A DNA stretch of 30,868 bases, from NCBI RefSeq assembly GCF_001039355.2, contig NW_019775773.1:188001-218868 (forward strand), written 5' to 3'. This DNA comes from Lingula anatina (taxonomy: Eukaryota; Brachiopoda; Lingulata; Lingulida; Lingulidae). Both the position numbers and the translations under genes were made by a program. Below the pieces are notes generated by a model. It ran no database searches. It was not told where the DNA came from and saw only the letters and a program-made list of their open reading frames with translations. Below are positions 11,223 through 22,751 of this stretch, piece after piece (position 1 is the stretch's first letter; each line of letters begins with the position of its first letter).

Positions 11223-14200
11223 ATGGAGAAGAAAAGACGGGAAAAAAACAATCAACTGGTCCTAAACAGACTGTGTTAGATCCTCATATAAAAAAGGTAA
11301 AACAGAAGAAAAAATGAGCCAATTACTTCATTAGTAAAGGTTAATATTGCCTACTCGGGTATCGTTGCTCAAGCTATTCCAGCACCTGAATTAATAATTT
11401 ACTTCTAAATATTTCCTGTGAAATTTAGTCTGCCATTTCACTAATTTTTTACTGTCCAGATTGTGAAATATCGGTATGAGTAGGTTTGCACAGGATATGT
11501 AGACATACTAGTAGAAAGTATGATTTTATGACAGTTTCAAATGCTGAGAATAAATACTTTAAAGATATTCAGAATAAATTGAATCAAGAATGAGCTCATC
11601 AGCTATCACCCTTGAGTATTAAGTCTGTATAATATTAAGTTACATGAACATTTCTTTTTAGACGTCACAAACATCACATGGAAATAAAGAGGTGGGTCAT
11701 ACCAGTATTTTATTTCACTCATTAATCATGATTTTTAAAAGTGAAATATCTCAGCTACATGAATAATGATCCAGTATTTTCATTTTCATTATTAGTCTAT
11801 ATGTGCATGTATAACTGACAGTGTTTTATGAAAGTCTTTCAATCTCAGTTGTTAGAAAATTTAATAATATCAATATGATATTGATCATAGATTTAATTTC
11901 TATATTAAATGTTAAGATTCAATTTCATATTTAATTTTGTAGCGGTGCACTTCCTCAGCAATCCAGTACAACAACGCTGTGCTTTCTTTTTCATAAATTT
12001 AATAGGTTAACGATATATAAGCTACTAAGCAGTGCACAAGCTGCTCAGCGTCTGCTACGCCGCCATGTTCCTTTTTTCCCTCGACGTTACCCCGGTTTAT
12101 GCACACCGGCACTATATTTACCCCGTTACATGCCTCCCCGGGCAGATTAGACTCGTCCCGAGTCTCCAACCTAGTAACTACCGATTATAACTAAGTCCCA
12201 ACACACTAAATCAACACTGGGTCTAAATCCTTGAAAAAGTTCACAACATTAATATCAACACTATTAACAGTAAAATTCCAGATGAAATGTCTCTTTTAAC
12301 AGTAAAAGTTCCAGTTAAAATGTTTTTTTTTNNNNNNNNNNNNNNNNNNNNNNNNNNNNNNNNNNNNNNNNNNNNNNNNNNNNNNNNNNNNNNNNNNNNN
12401 NNNNNNNNNNNNNNNNNNNNNNNNNNNNNNNNNNNNNNNNNNNNNNNNNNNNNNNNNNNNNNNNNNNNNNNNNNNNNNNNNNNNNNNNNNNNNNNNNNNN
12501 NNNNNNNNNNNNNNNNNNNNNNNNNNNNNNNNNNNNNNNNNNNNNNNNNNNNNNNNNNNNNNNNNNNNNNNNNNNNNNNNNNNNNNNNNNNNNNNNNNNN
12601 NNNNNNNNNNNNNNNNNNNNNNNNNNNNNNNNNNNNNNNNNNNNNNNNNNNNNNNNNNNNNNNNNNNNNNNNNNNNNNNNNNNNNNNNNNNNNNNNNNNN
12701 NNNNNNNNNNNNNNNNNNNNNNNNNNNNNNNNNNNNNNNNNNNNNNNNNNNNNNNNNNNNNNNNNNNNNNNNNNNNNNNNNNNNNNNNNNNNNNNNNNNN
12801 NNNNNNNNNNNNNNNNNNNNNNNNNNNNNNNNNNNNNNNNNNNNNNNNNNNNNNNNNNNNNNNNNNNNNNNNNNNNNNNNNNNNNNNNNNNNNNNNNNNN
12901 NNNNNNNNNNNNNNNNNNNNNNNNNNNNNNNNNNNNNNNNNNNNNNNNNNNNNNNNNNNNNNNNNNNNNNNNNNNNNNNNNNNNNNNNNNNNNNNNNNNN
13001 NNNNNNNNNNNNNNNNNNNNNNNNNNNNNNNNNNNNNNNNNNNNNNNNNNNNNNNNNNNNNNNNNNNNNNNNNNNNNNNNNNNNNNNNNNNNNNNNNNNN
13101 NNNNNNNNNNNNNNNNNNNAATATTAATGCTGTTCATTCTTCATGCACTGAGAATTCATTAATAATTTCTTCTTTGATGATCAGGATGAAAGAAAAATAA
13201 GAATCTCAAAGCCTTTGGCATATGCTTCTGAAGACCTTAAACGATACAGAAATGGATACCCAGTAAGTAACCTTTTTTTAATCAAATTTAAAATGTTGTA
13301 CTGTTCATATGCATTTGTTAAAAGTTTTACAAACAAGTTTTACCATGAAATGGTTAATACAAATGTGGGGATCTGTGGAAATTTTTTTGACATTTATTTT
13401 TTCTTAGGATATAAAAGATGACTTTAAAAAGATGACTAGCAATTGGGAATTCTACACGAATAAACTGGAGTCAAGACCTGAAGGTACCTGCTGCTATGAA
13501 AATAACATTGTTTAAATTTTAAAGAACAGGATAAGAGCTATATTATATAGATCCGTGCTGCAACATTTTGATTTTTGTTTTCGTGACTGTTATTGGAAAT
13601 CTTTTAGTTAAAGTTATTGAAAAAATCAACATAGTACCGGTAGAACATAACATTTTATGATAATTTTCATTATACTAGAGTATTTAGAAGTAATATTATC
13701 AATTTTATTTGGGGGGGGAGGTGTATGTTTGTGTGTGCATGTGGAAAAGGATTAGTGAGATCTTTTTAAGTGAGTTTTGTGATATCTTTTTAACTAAGTT
13801 ATGATTCCCCACGAACTAGTGGTGATTATGCCACTGAACATTATGTAATATTGCATCAAAATTGACAAAAACTCTATTTATTGTACACTTCCAATGATAG
13901 CATCATGAAAGAATATCTGTGTTACTTATTATAAGAAACTCCTATGTGAAAAAAAAAGTATTTGGACATAGTTGCTACCACCTGGCCAAAAGACATAGAG
14001 GTCCAGCGAGAATTTTTCCATAGAATTAATGTCATCACTCAGCTGGCTGTGAGTAAAGATTACCAATAATTTTGTGCTTTATGTCTGTACATTTGTCAGA
14101 TTTGCTGCCTTGTTTTTATTTGCAAGCTCATTCTAAAGTTGGTCTTGTAGGGAAAATAAAAATATTTTAAAAGAATAAAATAAAAATAAATTTAATATTT

Positions 14201-15936
14201 GATCCATGTGAAAATTTGAGTCGGCTCTTAAAATATTTTCCATTTCATTGCTTTTCAGGTGCCAAGATAGACACCATTCATGAGCTATGGTGGCGTGATT
14301 ACAGCCTGTTGGAAAGACATCATGGTTACATTCAGTGGTGAGAGATACCTGCTTATGTTTTTTTTTAAATACAGTGTAAGATAAGTAACATGTATCTCAT
14401 TGGTAAACAAAACCTATACCTATGAAGAAAAAAATAACTACAGTATATCTTTCCTGTGGACATGCCTGTTCTCATTACTAAATTCTCACTTCTGAAGCTG
14501 AGGTCACGTGCCAGTGAGTTATACCAGTTTGTCAAGTTCATACATCTGTGGTTGATAGTGTTAATATGTTATTACAGAACCCTTTGAGAGGAATTGTGAG
14601 AATAATGGTTTATCACCTTAATGTAAGTTGACTTGAGCACCTTATGATTCTGTTCATGTTAGGTTGTTCCCTCTGAGAGAACCAGGTATGAACTTTCATG
14701 CCAAAGAGCTTCAGTTACATGAAATGAAGGTAGGTCTTAAAATTAGATCAGATGTTTTATGCTTCACTGTAAGATAGCCATGCATTTACTTACTAGTTCT
14801 GGTTGAATTTTTTTTAATTGAAATGTTTTCCTATATGACACACTTTTTATTCACTTCATACTTTTTTAAAGTAAAATCTCTTTTCAATTCTCATTCAGGC
14901 AATTAAAAAGGACAAACCTGCCAAGAACAGAGTATTGAAGTCATTTGAAATGATGCTTGATTTTTATGGAATGAAGTTGATTAAACCAGGGAATCATGCA
15001 GTTGCAGTCTGTGGGAATGATAAACAGTTATCTCAGAATAGTGTGGAAGCTGAATTGACAACTGTAGATGATAAAGCACATGATGATAGAACAGACCCAC
15101 ATTTGCCTCCTGTTGAAACCACAAAAGGCCAAAAACAGGCAAGCCAGGATGTGTCAAACAGAGGAGTTTTCAGAATAGAAAGGGCAGAAAATTACAGAGA
15201 GCGATATGCCCATTTGAACAGGTAAATTGTTTTAGTACAGATTAGAAAAACATTTTAAGAAAATAATTTTAAAAATCATTGATTTCCACTGAAATCTGCA
15301 AAAACTAATGCAAAATAACTGTACAGTGTCATATGATTGTGTACAAACACCAGCCAAATTCATTTAGGTACGCAGATGTCAATATGTGGATTGCTTGTAA
15401 GGTTCTGTTGTGGTTAAAACAATTTAGAAAGATGCATGTTTTCTTGATTTGTCTGGATATTGTATTTATGCTCCCTGGACCCCTCCCCTAACCCCACCCC
15501 ATATACAGCTGTACACAGTGCTTGCGTTTTCCGATTTTTATAAAGGCCCCCTTTCATCTCTGAGCTTTGCTCTCTAGATATCTATTATTCTGGTTATATT
15601 TAGTGACCATTTAATGATGGGGGTGGTCATTTTTGTTTAAATTGAAATTTCAGCCAAGTACTGATAACTATTCAATATTCACCATTTTTATTTAGGTCTC
15701 GCCACAATTATCTGCGGATTACACGCATTCTGAAATCATTGGGAGAGTTAGGATGGGAGCACCTGAAACCAATCTTTGTCAGATTTGTCCTTGAAGAAAT
15801 TTTCTTAAAGAAAGAACTAGAGAACACTCTTGAAAGCTGCGTACATTATTGGTTGGAAACAATACGGGACAAGGATGCCAGGAGAGAGTTGAAAATTTTC
15901 GTGGAAGAACATTGTGATTATGTGGAAAGATTGTAG
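11223..15936 (+). CDS. OGFR-like protein (opioid growth factor receptor conserved region), 8 exons
   Basis: The product is an OGFr_N-domain protein; vertebrate OGFR is a nuclear-envelope-associated receptor for Met-enkephalin that restrains growth, but the role of invertebrate members is unknown. Exons: 11223-11296, 11662-11691, 13185-13262, 13408-13483, 14259-14337, 14663-14729, 14899-15221, 15696-15936 (TAG 15934-15936). All splice sites are GT-AG and phases agree. Family motifs include IHELWWRDYSLLERHHGYIQ, WLFPLREPGMNF, MMLDFYGMKLI, NYRERYAHLNR and SRHNYLRITRILKSLGELGW. The model is about 322 aa and ends just after the conserved region, without the C-terminal repeats of mammalian OGFR. 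The ATG at 11223 is out of frame by one base with the rest of exon 1: an A run at 11232-11248 would need one more base. Either an A7 homopolymer is miscalled or the true start is in an earlier exon joined at the AG near 11191. A further exon could lie in the N gap. Confidence 0.85.
11938..12130 (-). mobile_element. LTR of a minus-oriented LTR retrotransposon (probable 3' LTR)
   Basis: Read on the minus strand, the 193-bp unit starts TGTAACGGGG and ends GTGCACCGCTACA, the usual TG...CA boundaries. Just upstream of it on that strand is a purine-rich CTGCCCGGGGAGGCA (12131-12145), as expected for a polypurine tract next to a 3' LTR. A TATATA lies inside. The internal region would extend rightward through about 12331 and into the N gap, so the partner LTR, target-site duplication and coding region cannot be seen. 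The class (Ty3-like or other) is not determinable. Confidence 0.65.
12131..12331 (-). mobile_element. visible internal end of the LTR element
   Basis: This follows the LTR on the internal side. It contains a short imperfect direct repeat (ttaacagtaaaa-ttcca at about 12266 and 12298) and no coding sequence. It ends in a T run at the assembly gap. Confidence 0.45.
12332..13119. other. assembly gap (788 N)
   Basis: This is a run of N inside an OGFR-like intron and beside the LTR element. It most likely represents the rest of the retrotransposon. Open frames drawn through it are meaningless. Confidence 1.
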
Positions 15937-17765
15937 GAAACTACACCATAACACCAAAGAATTTGTTTGCAAAATTAAAAAATGGTATGGAGATATATAC
16001 CTTTTTACTTTTAACTTCAGCATAACCTAAGGTGATTTCAGGTCAATTATTTGGACCCAGTGTGACAGGAGTGGTAGTCCTAGAAATGGAAGTTTGGGGT
16101 CCCATATAATTAGTAAAGGTAAGTCAGAGTGTTGGGGTTAGTACTGGTATATGGGGCAGATGTCACCTTTACAAACTAATGGAGAACGGACTATGAATCC
16201 TAGCAGACAACCTTTCCTTCCACGTTGCCAAATGTTTTGATTTAAAGTTTTTCAGATTCATTGAAGATCTATGGGACAGCCGAACATGACAGTTAATTAG
16301 GAAATGGTATTACGTGGTATATTCATACTGCCTTATTCTGTTTTTGTGATAGTATTGAATTGTTTTCATGGAACACTTAACAAAAAGGGTAATAATGAAG
16401 TTATGGCAATAGATGTAACCGATCAGTTTTTCTATGAAGTAAATTTCCCGAGCTTTAGGAATGACAGTCATGCCATTAGTCAAGATTTTAGGTGATTTGA
16501 ATGGTAAAATCAATAGGTATTAACCCTACCTTGAGGTTAGAAATGTACAGTCGCCTTTTGGAGATATCTTTATGTATCACTCCCTATTCGTAAGACCTAC
16601 AGCATGCAGGGTCTGTAAATTTCCGTTCAACTTTTCGAGGATTAATAGACTCTTTTTACAAGTCATACTGCGCTGCCGAATCTGAATTGCTATTTGCAGT
16701 CGAATATGACAAAATCAACCTAATATCCACTGTGATGAAATTGTATTCTTTGCTCCAAATGAAACGTTTCATAGCCAGTCAAATCATAGTGTACCTAAAT
16801 TCAGAACCAGACATTTTAAAATAAGCTTTATTCCCCCTTTTTCTTTTCAAACTTTTTAAGATCTGTGTTTTAATTTGGAGTTTATCTTGGTCATTATTGT
16901 ATATCTTTTATTTTACCCCCATTGCATTTATCAAGAAGTCTGTGCTTTATTTATTTTCAAACTCATTTTGGTCTTATTGTATATCCCTTTATGTAAATAT
17001 TTTAATTTGTAAATTTTATGTATTAACAAACATTATTATTATATTATAATTCGGAAATTAACAATGGTTTTACATGTATCAGTAGTCAGTTACAAAATTA
17101 TTGTAACGCTCATACTTTTATGTTGTATACTATTTCAAAAGCCCCACAAAAAACGATTTTATTTGATTGAATCTCTTCGGTATATATATATATACCGATT
17201 TTAAGGAAACAGCCTTGGTTGAATATTATGGCTTTATGTTATTACTTTCGCAAATCTTGTGCACGTTAAACTTTTTAGTTGTTCAATGTATTAAATGTCA
17301 TATATTTGATAAGATTTGATACAAGTATTATTTTCACTCGTAAAAGGTCATCGCAACAAATTCTGGGACACTTTAAGGGATAACAATTGTTCGTTTTGGT
17401 AATAAGAAACGGATTTTCGGATTTTCCTGGATTACGATTTCCCCATATTTACCAATGGTTAATGAATCCACTCCGACAGCCAAAGTTAGTCCTTTTTATT
17501 AAAAAAATGATTTTTTGTAGTCATCCCTTAAGAGTTAATTACGGAGGTATAGCCATTTATAAAAGTCCACTTAGTCTGATGGCAAGCACAGATTCCAGAA
17601 TACTTGCGATAACCACTGTTTTTGGTGGTAAAATGGAATGTATTTTATTTCTATGAGTTGTTTACAATCTATTTATTGTGAAATATGAATCTCATACGAA
17701 CAGTTGCTTTCCTTTTAATTATTACTTGCAACATATAACGTGTCTGAAATAAACTTTTGAGGCCG
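15937..17765 (+). other. probable 3' UTR and flank of OGFR-like gene
   Basis: AT-rich and without supportable coding potential. The clearest polyadenylation signal is AATAAA at about 17748 (gtctgaaataaactttt). A perfect 22-bp palindrome of form TCGG(TA)nCCGA lies at 17177-17198. From about 16672 the sequence belongs to duplication copy A. Confidence 0.45.
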
Positions 17766-18228
17766 TTTTCAAGTATTCCTGTGTCTCCACACAACTCAGC
17801 CATTTGTTTTACATGTACGTTTATGTAAAGCGTTTAGATTGTTTCTGTAATGAATCTTTATCATATAATAGGAGTTGTATGTAACACTTTGCTCATATCT
17901 TTATTTGACTTGTATTTGTAGTGCTGGATATGTAAAACTGTATTACTGTCAGTGGATGAAATGTCTTTAAGAATAAACGGTTCACCTGTTTCAAACGTTA
18001 ACTTCATGCTGGTTAATAAACCAACGCATATTTGGAAAGAAAAAAACAAACACCAGAGGGTTCACAGAAAAAAAAACAAAAACTGGCGTCCTTTGAGAAG
18101 AGTGAGAACTTATTTTGAATCATCTATTCATGCCATTTTGGCTGAGAAAAAATCGGTTAAAGTTTTTTACACTATCGATTTTGATGCCTATTCATAATGC
18201 CTATTCATAATGTTACTAAAGGTCTCAG

Positions 18229-19700
18229 TCACAATTTTAAGATTGTACGTCCCCTACGAATTTTGGGTGCTATGGAGGCCGTGGAGCTCGTAGAGGTAGA
18301 GGAAAGGTTTCAATGGAAAGGTGCAAGTCTGCCTTGCAAGTCGCAGGGGCCACGTCAGGTGTCTTTCAAACTGGTTGCTAATTGCCAGGTGCGATGGAGG
18401 TGGAAATTGTACTCATTTCTTGAGTTTGTTTTGCTACCTGCGTACGTGGCACGCAATCACCACTTACGAGGAGAATGCGACGCACGGCGAATGTAGTTTT
18501 CTCTTTAGCGTCACTCTTGCTTCACACATGCCTCACACGTTTGTGATGACGGCGTACGTCAGTTTTGCCTCGTGTTCTCTCCTTTCTTCGTCCTCCTGCT
18601 TTCTTTTCTGCTCTCTTGGGGCATATTAGAAGTTGAATAGAGCAAAATTTCAAATTTTTGGAAATTGTGGTGCACGTTGTACAATCGACGTTCAATGGCG
18701 AGACATGAGTGTGCGTCGTGAGCACGCCTTTTATACACCAGGAGTGGGGGTGGCGCACGTGCGACGCATTCCTCGTGTGATTTCGACTTTGATCGTAGCT
18801 GTGAGGGCGTGCGCCGTACTCAACAAGCAAAAGACACTTGCTGGTTCATTGTTTGCGACGTGCGTCTCGGACCACGCACGTCTCACTGGCGAACTTCTTG
18901 TGAACTTCTTGCGAAGGGAGTAAGTTACGCTGCCTAGCTGATCGCAGTTTATTTGTAGAATCAACATGATTTTGCCCGCTGGGTGATCTTTTCTCATAGT
19001 AAAGACGAGAAGCCTAACACACTCTAAGGGCGAATTCCCATAGATTTTAGATCGATCTATCCCCGTGGGGAGTCTCACTAGATTACTGTCAGATAATCCG
19101 GCTTAAATGTCCGTCCCGCCTACTACAAGCTGTAAGGGGGTAATTAACTTTCGTGCCCGCTCGGCTGACAGCTATTTAGCGTGAACCCCCAGGGAGTTAG
19201 GTCGATCTAGTTGGATCGATCTAATCTCTGGGAATGGGGTCTAAAAACCGCTTTTAACTCTGCAAGGGGCGCCGTCAAAACACTCGTCCTCGGAGGCCCA
19301 GCTCTGCATCGTGTTATTTTGGTAAAGTGGAATCTAACTAGGGCATGAGCCGACAACCCCAACAAAAAATGTTAGAGACAAAACGAGATAAGGACTCCAA
19401 GGGAAGGCTGAAACTTCGAGTGAACTTGAACTGAGCGTGTAACCTACCTTTTGAGCGTGTAACCTACCAAAGAAATTCGCAGTATATAAGTATTATATGC
19501 TTGCGGAACGTTGAGAGTGAAAGTTACAGCTGTTCCTCTTTCGCACATTTGATGTTAAAGTGATCTTTTTTTAAAAATAAATTCATGAAAAAGTAAACTA
19601 ATTGAGTACAGCTCTATATTCAGTGTCACATCTGAAGAGCTAAAATATTAAATTACGACTGGTAAAAACGAAGTTCAGCAAACTCAGTCTCTTTTTGTGT
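18229..19700. mobile_element. copy-A-specific CpG-rich insertion of unknown type
   Basis: The block replaces an unrelated AT-rich segment of about 320 bp in copy B. It is markedly richer in CG and acgt/gcac words than its surroundings. It contains an imperfect inverted repeat (19028-19077 against 19181-19239, sharing a gatcgatcta core) and two adjacent copies of gagcgtgtaacctacc (19433 and 19453). Several open frames of about 100 codons overlap on both strands with no recognisable protein, so I treat them as chance. No clear terminal repeats were found. Confidence 0.45.
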
Positions 19701-21441
19701 AGTGTATAGAAAGTCTAGAAAGCTATCAGGTATTTCCCTAATATGCTCGCTGATTCTTGGGTGATTTCATGGATGAGGTTTTCCTATCTGGAAAGGTCTG
19801 TTGCGTTCGGAGAAGTAAAGGGTCAATAAGTAGGTAATGCCGGACGTAATACACGAGATAGGCCCTACTGATATCATACGATCAATCAATGCGTCGTGTG
19901 CTCCATATTGAAATACTAGCTCTTTCCGAGCTAATTGCGGGATGAAGATTTATTCGTGATGCCTTAATACCCGATCAGTCCTGACCCCTTACTGACTGCC
20001 ATCTATACACTGTTACTTAGCGGCATGCTGTAAACACTCAACGTCAACGATTATTGAAATGTGTGCATAGGTTCAATTTCTTTGAGTTGTAGGCTTCACA
20101 ATGGCGGGTCTCGTGATAAGCTATCAACCTGCAAGCAATAATTTGGGACCAGTGCCTGGGGAAGATGGGGGCCCTATAAGGATAAGACCTATGACAGAGC
20201 AGGACTCTGAAAACGTCGCGAACTTACAGATCGAGGCGTTCCGGGAGAAGTTTGAATGGGCAGTAGGGAAATCTAAGTAAGCTGGAAACCATACTTATGT
20301 GACCTACTGTAGCGACACGAGGTATTATAATACATTTGCATGATTGCTAGTGCAATATGGAAGCAAGCGACACTCTAAAGAGCGTATTCTTTTGAAATAT
20401 GGATATAACAATTGACAATGCCACGTTACTGCAGTATTAATATCGTTATATATGACTTGTTGAACGTCACCCGGTTCAATCCACGGGTTCTTGCTTATTT
20501 TTAGCGGCGACAGAGCTACATGTACCTATTATAATGGGTCGTATATTAACACGATCGCGCGAGCAATCCTACTGAAAGTTAAAATATAATCAGTATATAC
20601 TTTGCAGACCATGCTATATAATTTGTCCATAGGACCCGTTCATCTCGTATTCAGCCCGAATATTTAGAAAATTCGAGATTTTCAGGGTTAAAATATGTAT
20701 TAAACACAAGCCTTTGTCCCCGCTTTTCAGGCTTTATACCTGGGCTGCGTCATGGTTCCCAGCTTCAAAAGTGCATGTGTGTTCAGACATTGTTCAGATT
20801 GCATTTAAAGGCTTCTCAATCAATAAAACATTTAATTTTAGTGTCACATTGAAGAAGTCTGTAGGGAATACAAAACATGCAAGTCATCATCACGTTTGTT
20901 GTGGTGGAGCTCAGCGAATAATTAGTCCATGTCGTCTGTCATTGATATGATGACAACATTGCTGTCCTTCTATATGGAATTTAATCAGTTAAACGACAAT
21001 CATTATCTTCATTATGACCGATTATGACAAGCATGGTTCTCCACTAAGCAGTTTTAAATTATACAAAGTTATTTATATTGACTTTCAGTGTCAATAAAGT
21101 GAGTAGAGCGTGGGGCAATGGGTTGAGAAGATCTCCTCTATGGTGGCCCAGATATTTCGTTGCCGAGTTAAATGACGAGTTTGGCTGTCATTTTGCTGGC
21201 GCGATCGTATTAGGTTTCTATGCAGACAGGAGGTAAGCCTTAAGGGTGGTACGTATCTCTCTTGTAGACAAAACCAAAAAGAACTCCTCTTACGTCCAAA
21301 ACACAGAATTTTAATTAAATTAGTATTAACTTTAATTAAATTAGTATTTGCTTATTCCTTTAAGTTGAACTCCATTCCGTTTATTGTCCCATGCTGACAA
21401 AACAACAACAATAGTAAGGGCATTCATAGGCTCGATCTATG

Positions 21442-21483
21442 ATATGCATCATATTTTAAATAACGATAAAATATGATGCATAT
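21442..21483. repeat. perfect 17-bp stem hairpin in intron 2 of copy A
   Basis: ATATGCATCATATTTTA at 21442-21458 is the exact inverse of 21467-21483, with an 8-base spacer. The equivalent hairpin in copy B (28260-28301) keeps the stem with one changed pair. Confidence 0.85.
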
Positions 21484-22406
21484 TTGCACACTTCAGAGCC
21501 ACTTGTCTCTACGTACATGTACACTAGTCTTTAATATTAGAAACAGATATCAGATCAAATTATGAGCTGTGCCACGAGGGGTTTCTTCTCAGATTGAAAA
21601 ACGAGTCGGATATTAAAGTTATTTCTTGCCAACCCACTTTAGGCCTAAGTGTCAGAATACAGAAAAGGGGGTATCCAAATTGGAAACTTTGCATATTTCT
21701 AACACGTCAAATTCTAAGAGGTTTTTATTTTCAGCTTGCCAGAACCAAATTTTGACACGAATGGACTTGGTTGCAAAATCCTCTGTGGGTATGTACTGGT
21801 ACTCTTATTTGTTTTGCATCTGAAATAACAACTTTCCGCTCTCTGTTCAACCAACAGTAAAATAACTACAGTCTACAGGCTTGGTTTCTCAAATGATTTC
21901 TTGAAAAGCAAAGAAATAACGAACCTTAATTAGTGAAACGTGTGGATTCCTTTGCAGAATGGCGTGTATGGAAATGGCTCTTGGTGAAAAACCATCAGAT
22001 CCAAGTAAGGGTTACGTGGAGGCTATTTGTGTAGAATCCAAGTTTCGTGGAAAGGGGATTGGCAAAGTGCTTCTGGACAGAGCTGAATACGAAGCGAAAG
22101 CAATGGGATGCAGGGTATTTATATGAAATCTTTCTCCTCTCCTTCCTCCCCACCTCTCTCTCTCTCGTGCTATTAACTTGAATGTATTGCATATTCTGTA
22201 TATTCAGATATATTTGACATGCAATGTTTTTGTTTTGTTTACAGTCCATCTATCTAAAGGTAAAACGAACAAATCGAGCAAAGAACCTGTATGAACGTCA
22301 GGGCTATAGAGTGACAAAGGACCATGATGGTTGCTGTTGCACATATTGTGCAGTTGGAGTCAGGGTAAGGGCTGTTATAAACATGTACACCGTGGTTTAT
22401 CACATG

Positions 22407-22408
<2 letters not shown>

Positions 22409-22442
<34 letters not shown>
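22409..22442. repeat. (TA)n microsatellite in copy A intron 4
   Basis: About 34 bases of TA. Copy B has only a short TA stretch at the same place, so the run expanded or contracted after duplication. Confidence 0.9.
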
Positions 22443-22446
<4 letters not shown>

Positions 22447-22584
22447 TGGGGGAGGGTCAAGGCAAAATATGTGCTTTTGGGGGGCCCTGTTAACTGGGCC
22501 TTGTTCCACAAGGTTATATCTTTAGAACTTATTAGTCTTAAATGAAATATTTGGCATACAGAACTGGATGGGGTCCCCTGACAC

Positions 22585-22751
22585 CAGGGGCGGATCCAGA
22601 GTTATTTTCTGACAGTCTTCCAATTTATCTTTGTTGATCCATCCTCCATTTTTGACCGTCTTCCGACAGAAAAAATTAGATTCCCGTCAATGTAAATTTG
22701 AAAATCTGACCGTCTTCCGGAAGACCCAGAAGACGCCCTAAATCCGCCCCT
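22585..22751. mobile_element. MITE with hAT-like terminal repeats, inserted in copy A intron 4
   Basis: This 167-bp element is absent from the matching site in copy B (near 29392-29402). Its ends CAGGGGCGGATCCAG and AATCCGCCCCT are inverted repeats, and TGACAC flanks it on both sides (22579-22584 and 22752-22757). The CAGGGGCGGATCC end is typical of hAT-derived MITEs, which usually make 8-bp duplications, so the short visible duplication may be eroded. It has no coding capacity. Subterminal gaccgtcttccg motifs repeat inside. Confidence 0.85.

Noticed and set aside
12241-13162. Open frames of about 290-300 codons on both strands across the gap
   Set aside because: They consist almost entirely of N and carry no information.
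17952-18197. Plus-strand frame of 81 codons upstream of GNAT copy A
   Set aside because: The matching region of copy B (near 26000-26200) has several stops and indels, so the frame is not maintained.
18197-19078. Overlapping frames of about 100 codons on both strands in the CpG-rich block
   Set aside because: Several frames are open at once, as expected from CpG-rich DNA with few stops. None has a recognisable domain or splice context.
22224-22525. Frames through the TA microsatellite (IYIYIY peptides)
   Set aside because: They are extensions of GNAT exon 4 or its antisense into a simple repeat.
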